Shown here: positions 25,480 to 35,503 of the stretch, in pieces
Layout: each line of letters opens with the position of its first letter
How positions within the stretch are numbered: the first letter of the stretch is position 1
NCBI GenBank assembly: GCA_031216445.1
Contig: CM062216.1
Coordinates: forward strand, 5,267,501 to 5,331,500
Direction of reading: 5' to 3'
From: Lateolabrax maculatus
Lineage: Eukaryota > Chordata > Actinopteri > Acropomatiformes > Lateolabracidae
DNA length: 64,000 nucleotides
Notes under the pieces: generated by a model
Database searches by the model: none
The model's input: only the letters and a program-made list of their open reading frames with translations
What the model was told of the DNA's origin: nothing
Made by a program: the position numbers and the translations under genes

Positions 25480-25498
25480 TGGCGTCACGAACAGGATT
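25480..25498 (+). other. primer-binding site, tRNA-Ser type
   Basis: TGGCGTCACGAACAGGATT, two bases after the LTR. Its reverse complement ends GTGACGCCA and matches the 3' end of vertebrate tRNA-Ser (CGA-type) plus CCA as I recall it, so minus-strand synthesis would be primed by tRNA-Ser. Confidence 0.75.
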
Positions 25499-28340
25499 CC
25501 AATACAACAAAGACTGGTAAGTGCATTTCTTTATTTTGCCTTACCATGTCTGTGTTTGACGGAATCATAAAGAATCTATGTGTATTTTCTGCATTTTAAT
25601 ATGAATATGCAATGCCTGCCTAAAAAGAGAGTTCAGGGTCTGAGGACAAATAGTCTCCCCTCTCTCAGTGGGGGCTTAAGCCAAAATTGACAAATTTTGA
25701 AAAAAGCAGAAAATGCAGAAATCAATTGAGCTAAAATTGGTGTACTTCAGAAAGACTGTGCAGGGAGGTTGCCCCACAGCACTACAAAACTAAAATGTGT
25801 TAGTTTGTAGTAGGAGGTGGATTTAGAGAGAAAAGACTGTGGCAAGGAATTTACTCCACAGCACCACAAAATTGTGGTTTTCTTCCGGGGCAACTAATGG
25901 TTGTGCCCGACACAGATAAGACCCACAGTGAGGTTAAGCCCGTGGGAAGACGTTCCGTGGTAAGCACAAAGGGGTTTATTTCGGTTAATCAAGACCTGTG
26001 GTGAGTCTGTGTCCGTCGGGAAATGAGAGGCTCTGTTTTGCTGCTGGCACAGAGGCCGAATATTATTGTTTACACAAGGTGTTAACTTTCGGGGTTGCAC
26101 TCAATCTCAATCACCCCTCTGAAGTACAATAAGTAAATAACATAAGTGTGGAGACTCTGATGCTGCAGCAGTGTTTTATTGAAATGCATGGGAAATATGT
26201 TAATGGAAATATATTGATGTATTAAATGTTTAATGCTATAGTGTGCATGCTGTAATTATGATCAATAATCAGTCCAGAGCAGAGGCTATAAAAAAAAAAA
26301 AAAAAAAGATATCCGTAGTTAATTTACGTAAAACGTAAAAAAAGAGATAATCAAAAGTTACATAAAAGTTACAGTTGCTGCGCAGTGAGTCCAGGACGCA
26401 CATCTTGAGGAGGAAAATGAATGAGAAATAATGACAGTTCATCAGCTGAACTGTCTTACCGTTAAACCTCAAACATGTATTTACCACAGCACAATGCCTG
26501 AGTAGGTGCAGGTGTAAGATGTAAAACGCTGCATAAACCTGGTGGTCTCACAACCTTAGTCACTACGGGCAAGTCATGAGCTTGCTGAGCTTGGTAGGTA
26601 TACCAAGTGAGAAACTATAGATGGAGTCATAAAATGACTTAGACAATCACCAGAGTGGCAATAACAGCTGTAGAGCATAAAAATGCGGATTTTAGACTAG
26701 TGTCTGAATAGTAAACGTTGGAGATTTATTCAGTGGGAATTTACAGTAGCAATTTTGATGCACCGCGGGCTAAATTCTTAATAATTCAGAAATCTGACTG
26801 GATCGTTTGTGGACGACAGTCTGAAGATGAAACGTATCAAGTTTGGTGTCAATTGAGAGAAAATGTGGGAGGAAGATTGGCACATGACTGGACCTATGTG
26901 CAAAGTTGTTTATTTTATGCATAAGAGGGTATATTTCCTCTGAATAATATAATAATAATGGGAGATCGGGGGCAGCTGGGAGCTGCCTGGACCCTAATTT
27001 ACAGATGAATTAAAAATAAGATGTAAAGAAAGGAGGTAAATCTGTCATTAATGAGCAAGCGGAGGCAATCACAGAATCACAAAGATTCCACATCACACTA
27101 AGCTAAGTTTTCCTTATGCATGCCTGCATGAATGGTAGATAAGAGGTAAAACATAGACAAGAAGGATGGAATCATGTGTTTCCTTAATGCTTATTCATTG
27201 GGTACAGAATCCAATGACTATGCCACAGTACCAAGCTCCTCTCATACCATGTTAGATCCGTACAGAAATCATAAAACTAAAAAGTAGTAGTGTCAGACAG
27301 GAATCAGTACTACTTCTGTGTTGCAAGTTACAAAAATAAAAGTGTCAAATTCACCTGAGTTGCAATGTTGGTTGACAGTATATTGTTCTTCCTGCAGTTG
27401 GTAAAGTTTTCATCACGGTCAGTAAAGCTGACTCCATTCAGTTAAAAAGGAAGCTAAATGTAGCGTTTCTCATTTTGCTCATTTATCATTTTTGCTGTGA
27501 ATTTAATTTTGAAAAAGATGCTGAGATAGTTTTGGAAAAAGCCAAAACCAGTTTTAACAGCTATGACTGTGCTGTTGTCTCAGAGCTACAATGGTTTTAT
27601 ACAGGAGGAAGACTGTGACATGTGTCCACACTGTTGCAGTTAAATATTTAAGAAAAAGAGAGGCCAGACTGATAGCAAATCTCAGTTCGATTTAGCTGTT
27701 ATGGTCATTCTTAAGTTCTTCAGTGAGTTTGTATTAGCAGAGATGCTTTGTGTGCTTTGATTGTTGAATTTTAGATAATTTCTTAATTGTTTATATGTAG
27801 AGATTCCTAATGAAATTGTTTAAAGTAATTTTAAGTAATTAAATGTGTTTTGACCAGTTGAATATAATCTGCTGTCGTCTTTGTTCACTTTGTGTCAGGG
27901 TCAAACTTTGGCTCAAACAGCACCAGCTCTGGCTGCACCTGGCGCTGCTCTATTTTGCTATGCAGTAACATTTTGTTGTTTTTCAGTCGGTCCCACACAC
28001 TGTTAACCTTGTGATGTGGAGCGTAGACTGTCTGATAGCACACACACAGGAACACACATCCCTTGCTGCTTCTTTGGGTTGTTTACATTCCATTTCAGAC
28101 ACAGAGCGATTGTTAGTTCTGCATGCATCGGAGAAGATTCAAACTTAATTTGAACATTTTTCATGTACTCTGAAATTAAAACTGTTGCGTCTCTTAAGAG
28201 TTTATTATGGACTTTGTTTGAAACTGTAGTGAATTTGTAACTTAATCTCTTCAACATAAATAGATTTTGGAACTGAATGTAGTTTTGCCACGCATTAAGT
28301 AACATCACCTACTTCAAGAGACAAATTAAAGGCATTTAAC
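25499..28340 (+). other. LTR-element leader and gag-position region, no gene recognised
   Basis: Where a retrovirus would carry its leader and gag there are only short open frames (for example 26718-26924, plus) without visible matrix, capsid or zinc-knuckle motifs. The DNA is AT-rich and contains a poly-A run near 26290. The original gag is deleted, replaced or decayed beyond recognition. Confidence 0.5.
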
Positions 28341-28349
28341 CTTTTATTG

Positions 28350-28500
28350 ACTCTTTTCTAGAGCAAGGTGTTCTAACACCTGCCTCTAGCCAGAAAACCA
28401 CCTACATTTATATCCTTAAAGCTAACAAACCTGGAGAATGGCGCTTTGTTCAAGATCTGAAAAGCTGTTAATGCAATTGTTCCAATTTTGACTGATGTCA
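28350..28500 (+). pseudogene. reverse transcriptase fragment of pol (N-terminal part)
   Basis: Translating about 28361-28461 gives an RT-like stretch with the conserved GEWRFVQDLK block that precedes the RT active site. The frame then breaks and reaches a stop within a few codons. No YxDD active-site motif was found downstream in any frame, so the enzyme is not encoded. Confidence 0.75.
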
Positions 28501-29039
28501 ATTCTAATTTGGTCTCATTACCTCATGAGTTTAAATTTTACATAGTGGTGCATTTGTGTTCAGTATTTTTTTCTGATTGTCAGAATTAATTCTGACTCAC
28601 CTACAATATAGGCATCAGAGATAAAGAGAGACCTTGATGGCCTTGTTGACCTGGTGGAAGCATGTCGCTTTTGAGAAAGCATGTAAACAGACTCTATTCT
28701 GCTCATGAAATGTTTGGCGGAAAGAGGTGACATCGCTTGCTAAGCTGTCAGCAAGGTCACCTAACTGGAGCACATTTTGGATAATGGTCAGCTCCTCTAA
28801 ACAGACAGAGTTTTGCTGCGGTCCGCAGTGCCTCCTCCACACATGAAAGAAGATGTGTTCCTTCTTAGGCATGACCAGTTACTGCAAGTACAGGACTCAT
28901 GGGTACTCTGCAATGAACTTTGTCGCTTTGTGCTGCCACTCTGAACTCTGCACCTGAACTCTTCAATGAACTGATAACATGACATCAGCATTCAGAGACT
29001 GAAGACGGCTCTCACGTCAGCATCAGCTTTGGGCGTGCC

Positions 29040-29200
29040 AGAAAATGAACTGCCTTTTGTTTACATGTACAAAAAAAAGACAGCTTCATCATGGGAATCT
29101 TGGTTCACACACATGGCTCTCATTATCGCCTGATGGCTTTCTATTTTTCTAAGCTGCCTCCTGTAATTCAGGAGATGCCAGGATACTTATGAACTATTAC
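29040..29200 (+). pseudogene. RNase H-region fragment of pol
   Basis: Around 29093-29190 the plus strand encodes a short block (THGSHYRLMAFYFS) resembling the entry to the RNase H domain of gamma/epsilon-type pol proteins. A frameshift lies just upstream and a stop just downstream. Confidence 0.6.
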
Positions 29201-31399
29201 AGCTAAAGCTATTCTGGATGGGAAATCACCCTCATTGACATGGGCTCTTGTGGGGTTTTGATTTCATGATATTTTAAACATCTGAACACTTCCGCCACCA
29301 ACACAAGACAGTGACTCCAAATCCGGTTACAATGTGACCAATCTGTTTAATGCTGACATCTTTGTTCAAAGAGCACGCCTTTACATCCAGCTATATTAGT
29401 CACATTGATTGACGTAAGATAAGTGCAAAAGATAATTATACGACTGTGAAACGCTAGTTGATACTGTTAGATCACCTAGGCCAGATTTGAAGGAAACCCT
29501 ACCAATGCTGATTAGTTTGTTTCTTTTGTGAAGATTCAGCAATGAGACTATTTTTCAGGCTATGCGGTCACTACTGAAACCAGTGTAGTGGAGGCACATA
29601 CTTTGCCTCCTTGAACATTCTGGTTAATGAGCTAGGTTGTAGGCAATAACACATGCCTGTATTTAAGCATTATTACAGCAGCGTAACAAATAATAATTAT
29701 TATTTTGAGAATAATTATGATAAGTACACTTTATTTAAATGGCATACACATACCACAGTGATTGGTCATCTATGCTTAAAACACTTTGTATGTTTAAGAA
29801 GAAGGATGTCTACTGATTACATTATCTTCTACTAGCCATTTCAATCTATATTAGTACTGCATAGCATATCTGTCTTGGTCTTAACTCTTGGCATTACATA
29901 TGGGTGTTTGCCCCACAACTATTTAAGATGGGCATGAATGTTATTCTTTTTACTGTACTTTACTAATCTTTATGTAACGTTGAGTTGGCTCCGAGGCCAA
30001 CAATTTCATTACTGATAATGAAGTTTCATTGTTATCAAGTATATGACAATAAACTTGAACCTTGAACTAGCTGAGAACCAAACTGCCACCATGTACATCG
30101 ATTCAAGATATTTTGGTGTCACCCATGAATTTGGTTGTATGATATTGTCTAGTAAACCAAACCAACACTCAGCTCTTATATCACACTTTTGAAGTAATTT
30201 CTTGTCTTTACAATTGCATATTAAAGAAAAAAAAAAAAAAGAGAAAAAAAGCGCTGCACCACAGGTGACACTGATTACATTAATAAATGAGAAATATCTT
30301 AAAGGTAATGCTTTAGCATTCAATGCAACTAAACAAAGTTGTGCTTAACTCATCTCTAAGCTTTTCTTTGATGTGTTAGCCTAAGTTTCACACGGCCTCA
30401 CACATGTAGAAAAAGGGGGGATAAAGGAGGATAAAGCAATAGTTTAGAAAAAATAACAATAAAAGTTGTTTGAAAGAAAAATAGGTAAATGAATAACTAT
30501 AATAAATCTCCATACACTATAGTGGATAATTTATTAAAGGAGTAAAATGCTTACTTCTTCAACTTTTACTTCTTTCAAAGATGATTGAAGCATGACCAGT
30601 GGGAGAATAAACTTTTCAGGGAATAAACAGTGACAGAGTTAGTGGCAAAGATATCAAAGAGTCTAGTAACAATACTAGGACTTTAATGAACTATGAATGA
30701 GAGATTGCCGAAACAATAATGACTACAGGTCTAAAATATCAATTTTAGATTGATGCAATTGAGCCAATAATACTCTGAAAGAAAAGTGTGACAATATTGT
30801 AAAGAGATCTTTATCTCGTTCCTCTTTGTTAGAGTGGTATTGCAGAATTGCCACGACAATCTGGGTTTATTCCTGGGATCCTAACTCATCCTGTCCTCCG
30901 TCCACCTGCTACACAAGTTGATCAGCGCGCAGCTGGTGAGGGTTCGCCCAAAATCCAGAAGTCTACCTCCCCCAAGGATTGCTCGTAATCGACTCCCGGG
31001 ATGAGAAGAGACTGCTTGTGGGAGCGTGGGGGGGAGATGGTGTGAAACAGCATTCCCATTGGAAGAGGATACAATATTGGAAACCACAGGGTAAAGATAA
31101 ATAGGCTTTAAACAAAAATAAAAAAGTTAAGAAACTTGATAATTAAAATAATGAATAATATCAATGAACAAAGAGAATCTCATGTCTAGGAGAATTTCAG
31201 AGTGACTGCAAAATAACTAAAAGGGGAAAAAGTCATAATAAACTTTTAACTGAAAGGAATAATCTAATAAAATGTACAAAGCTACTCTGCTGTGGACTGA
31301 TGAGCATAGGAATATGTTAAAAGACTAACAGAAATGTTAAGAAAGTTTCAATTGTATGTTTTAAACTAACTCCAATAAAGAACTATCAGCGGAGCCTAT
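29200..31399 (+). other. LTR-element interior between pol fragments
   Basis: No usable reading frame. Near 29975-30065 the sequence ATGACAATAAACTTGAACCT and its tail resemble the 3' end of a fish non-LTR retroposon, so a small nested insertion is likely. A poly-A-rich run lies at about 30223-30250. Confidence 0.4.
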
Positions 31400-31600
31400 T
31401 CATCTGTTTCAGGTGGGTGAGTTGGTACTAATCAAATCTTTGGATGAGGTATCTTTGTGTCCTAGGTGGAAAGGTCTGTTCCAGGTGCTGCTGATATCAG
31501 GACCGCGCTTAAGGTCGAGGGCAGAGCAGAATGGAACCATGCTTCAAGGTGCAGATCGGCTTCCCAAACGGCTAGCGACGTGAAAAGCCATGGCAAGTGA
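31400..31600 (+). pseudogene. integrase C-terminal fragment of pol
   Basis: From about 31408 the plus strand reads GELVLIKSLDE...PRWKGLFQVLL, typical of the SH3-like C-terminal domain of gammaretrovirus-type integrases. A frameshift near 31495 moves the remaining tail (LKVEGRAEWNHAS) into another frame. The integrase catalytic core is not recognisable between 29260 and 31390. Confidence 0.7.
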
Positions 31601-34600
31601 AAGGGTGATTCTTCCTCTTCTTCTGCTAAGCGGGCCCAGGCTGAGAACCGTGCAAGGTGATCCAGAAAACGAGTGAGCGCTTTGGCCAATGTGTTCTGAG
31701 TCAATTGAACGCAAATGGAAAATAATCGACGAGCACCTCAGTGCTTAGCAGCGAAGTAAGACTTCTCACCACACAAACATACAAAGAAAAGACCTACTGG
31801 ACTGTTCTAACGAACAAACTAAGAAGAAAGACAATGTTATGGTGAGAAAGTATGAGAAGACATGTTCTCCCAGCTCTCATCCGGACGAAAGAGATGGACC
31901 CCATTGTTATACTGACAGATGTATGATGAATGACTGTTATGTTGCATATCTACTATTCTATTCTACAGGTAAAGGGTTGCAGGCAACACATGATACAAGC
32001 TTGGTTGAGAGCTTGTTGCCAAGTTTAATGAGAGTGAGGTACACTCCTGCTAACCCATTGTGGAACTACAGGACTATGGTGTTTCACTTAAAAGCAATTG
32101 ACATGATACCATGATTGTAAACTATGGAAAGTTAATTATCAAAGGGTTCATGGTGAGTTAAAAAGTTGTAAAGTCATTGAGCATGAGGAAGATGATGAGT
32201 TCATCCATGCTACCTTACTTTTTATCCATAAACACGATAGCAACTAAAACGGAAGCATCAATACAGAACAAAACAACAAACAACGTTTAGTAACCTAGAA
32301 TAGCAATAAACAACATCAGCATAATGATGGACTATGTGCATGGAAGTAATTGAATTAATTGTTGGGTATGTTAACAATCACTATCTTAATCCCATTTGCC
32401 AATGCTAAATCCAATTCCATTAGCTAAATGGTAAATGGACTGCATTTTATAACGCTTTTCTAGTCTATTGACCACTCAAAGCGCTTTACAATACTTAAGA
32501 AGATTGAGAAAGGTTTGACTGGTATGATTTTGGTAATCCACTTTATGAAACTAACCACGATTGTTATTTTCTAGGTGACCACACATCTCTACTTTCAGAA
32601 TCACAGAAAGAAATAAAGAATTTTGTGATGTCATAGGTTAATCAATATGATTGACCTCCAGGTGTCAATATCTTTGGTGTTAACTGAGTTTTCACTTAAT
32701 CCAGAGGTTCCTTTCGACATATGATTGAAATAACTTTGAATAGACTAACTGATCATCAATTACAGGACCAGGTTATTGTGAAATAAAAGTGTTGCTCCTA
32801 TGCTAAAGGTAGATGTTTGAGTTGAGTCCATTCCGGGGCAGATATCTTGCCTCTGACCTCTACAAATGTAGAACCGATAACTGTACTATCCCTGTAGGAA
32901 CCTGAGATAAATTAAGGATTTTTCAATACCTTCCAGGTGCTAGATGTTCACGGATAATGGAAGATTCAATATGTTTTTACATTGAATCTGATCTGAACCT
33001 ACAGAGCTTACGCACAGACGAAGTTGAAAATGTAGGAACTCATAGTTGTCTTGAAGTGCCAAAATGAAAGTAACTTCTTCTTCCATCTATGAAAAGTATT
33101 AACATGATACACTGTAGCTGATTTAATCCAGGCCGATACAAGGCGTATCGTATTGCGTTAAGTAAATGTACTTAATCATTTCATCCTTATGTTAGTAACA
33201 AGTGTGATTATACTGCTAATAGTTTGTACCTGTATCTCTGCCATAGTGAAAGGCAGTGCTGAAAAAATCTGTTAACATTATGGTTAAAAACAATGTAAAG
33301 TCTGAAAGAGTTGAGATTCCTCTTAACAACATTTCATCCTTTCCTCATATAACATCCCTGTTACTCAGATGATTCTGTTTCTGACAGTGAAAACCAGAGG
33401 GCTGTTGTGATAACACAGCCAGGGTGCAGGTAAAGGGTAAAGAGAGAAAAAAGAATACCTTTCATTCTAATAAGTAATCTGAACTGTAATGTTTTATGTA
33501 CTGTATTTCCACGTATCATTGATTGTTATAATTTAAATAATTTCTGTTTGGTATTTTCCTCTGGGTGTGAAGGTTAAAAGCGCCAGACCTCAACGGAAGG
33601 TCTGCACAAAGGAGTGAAAGGTTGTACATTGTTTTGACTAGAGAGCATTTGCCATACATTACATTTATTTATTCTATACATTTTATTGTTTTGGGTTTGA
33701 GGTATCCATAATCTTTAATGAGTGAAGTCACCAGAGATTGATTTTCTTAAATCATAGATAGTGACCAGCATGGTAAGAAGAATGTATACCAATAAATTAA
33801 ACCAGCTCACAGTTTTAAAATGTAAATTGGAAAAGTAAGGACTCTAAAGTAATATCTTGTATTTCTTTAAAGTGTTCTGAGTTACTGTAATCACGTCATA
33901 TATTGTGCTATGATGAGAGTCACAATCACTAAACCATCTACATATCTAGGTAAAGAGTTGAAATGTGAATCTGTCGCAGATATTTTATGGGTTTAGATTT
34001 GAGTGTTTCGTTTTATTTTGATACCGTATAAGTGAGTCAAAGAATGACTAACTGATTATTTTGCTATGTTCTATAATCAACTTTTAAAATTGATTTGGAT
34101 CTTAGATTGTTCCATTTTGTCAACATATAAATGTGGGATTTTGGCCTATTGTTTGTAGGTGCATGACACCTGTGACCTCTGTCGGAGATCTTAAAGCACT
34201 TCACAGTGTTTCAGAGATCTTTAATAACTTGAGAGTGTTCTTCAGAGAGGCCTCTGTTGGGCTGTATAGAGTGAAGCTCATAGCTCCTATGAAGAGAAAT
34301 GTTTTGGGGTAGTGTTGATCTCATAATGCGTTAAGTAATTACAGAGTGTTTCTATTCGACTTAATAATATTTACTATGGAGTTACAAATGCAAAATATGC
34401 ATTGAGTTTTCCCTTTACTGTATTAAAGATTAGAAAAAATCTGTGGCTTGTTGAAAGTGATCCAAGTTTCTAGTTTTACCTTAAGGTTACACTAAGGTTT
34501 TAAAGTAGGTTTGATTTACATTCATAATGTTCTGTAGACATATGAGTTAATGATCATGTATGGGGGAAAGTAGAGAATGACAAATGTTTTACTCTGTAAC

Positions 34601-34927
34601 ATGTAATGTGTAAGTCATTGAAAATCAGTAAGGATAATCCTTATGTTTGAATGTTTTGGATACAATAAGAATTAGTTTATACAGTATTTGCATGCACAGT
34701 AAGAGTTAGTAAACTTTAATCTGATTGGTTTCTCTATATGACACTCTTGAAAAAAGAAGATTGTTGTTGGTTGATGGTCCATGTATGATTTGTATTCACA
34801 TGTTTACTTGTTCTATTGAACTTTCAATATTGTTATTGTAAGCGAGTGCGATTCAACTCTGAAGGTGTTCCTGATTTGTTCTTAAGGTAATGGTAAGAAT
34901 AATGGTAGGTAGTGTTGATCTTACGAT
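31601..34927 (+). other. LTR-element env-position region, no gene recognised
   Basis: Position and size would suit an env gene, but I see no long frame, no signal peptide followed by a fusion/transmembrane layout and no CX6CC-type motif. The longest plus-strand frame is 91 codons at 31839-32114, without recognisable homology. Calling this ancestral env would be inference from position only. Confidence 0.4.
32424..32500. repeat. short dispersed repeat nested in the LTR element
   Basis: TGGTAAATGGACTGCATTTTATAACGCTTTTCTAG followed by CCACTCAAAGCGCTTTACA is a sequence type seen very widely in teleost genomes. Its presence shows that the element body has been colonised by another repeat. Confidence 0.6.
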
Positions 34928-34940
34928 CAAAAAGGGGGGA
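34928..34940 (+). other. polypurine tract
   Basis: CAAAAAGGGGGGA two bases before the 3' LTR, the expected plus-strand primer site for reverse transcription. Unlike the body, this cis-acting sequence is intact. Confidence 0.85.
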
Positions 34941-34942
34941 AC

Positions 34943-35503
34943 TGTGAAGGAATTTTCCTTCTTGTATGTTAAACTTCCCTCTTGTAGGTTAAAGGTAACT
35001 TAAGACAGTGCTTCACAGGTCAGGTCAACTGCCTGTCTCTGTTCGCCTGTTTCATTCTGTGTGCCAGACAAGGCCGAGTTGGCTCTGGCATCTGGTAAAC
35101 CAAGGTCTGCTAGATATCTTCTGTTTTCAGTGTTAGACACAACAGGCTGGTGCCTGGTTGTTGACGCTGGATAAGAGAGACTGTAGAAAGGCTATGCTGT
35201 TGCTAGGACAGCAATGGTTGACGTCTTTCCCTGTTTGGATCTGATATCCAATAGAGTCCTCACACATGACAGACTGAGTTAGGAATAACCATATTTGGAT
35301 ATAGCGGAACTTATCAGTTCTGGGGAAGGTTAAATACTGAGTTTCAGGACACAATCTTCAGATTTGGGTAGCAGTACGCTGTGATTCACACGTGGTGTTT
35401 CCCTTTTCTCCTCGATCGAGCTTCAATAAATATTCCTGTGTAAGACATCCCGGTCTCCTGAAACTTCTTGTTAGAGTGAACCAGCTCTAAGATTTCCCTC
35501 ACA
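34943..35503 (+). repeat. 3' LTR (561 bp)
   Basis: Same length and, by eye, the same sequence as the 5' LTR. The poly(A) signal is at 35425-35430. It is followed by the second TACAT target duplication. Confidence 0.95.

Larger units (their letters stand above)
24917..35503 (+). mobile_element. non-autonomous retrovirus-like LTR element in tsen54A intron 2
   Basis: A complete insertion of 10,587 bp. The 561-bp LTRs (24917-25477, 34943-35503) read as identical, begin TG, end CA, and are flanked by the 5-bp duplication TACAT (24912-24916, 35504-35508). The uninterrupted site is seen in the sister copy at 45312-45316. A primer-binding site follows the 5' LTR and a polypurine tract precedes the 3' LTR. 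The body has no reading frame longer than about 100 codons. Broken pieces of reverse transcriptase, RNase H and integrase C-terminus occur in the order expected of a gamma/epsilon-type retrovirus, same strand as the LTRs. No gag or env could be recognised. Confidence 0.95.

Noticed and set aside
28615..28872. 85-codon minus-strand frame inside the LTR element.
   Set aside because: It lies opposite the decayed pol region, matches nothing I recognise, and is probably chance.
31839..32114. 91-codon frame considered as an envelope remnant of the LTR element.
   Set aside because: Only its position fits; no signal peptide, cysteine motif, fusion peptide or membrane segment is visible.
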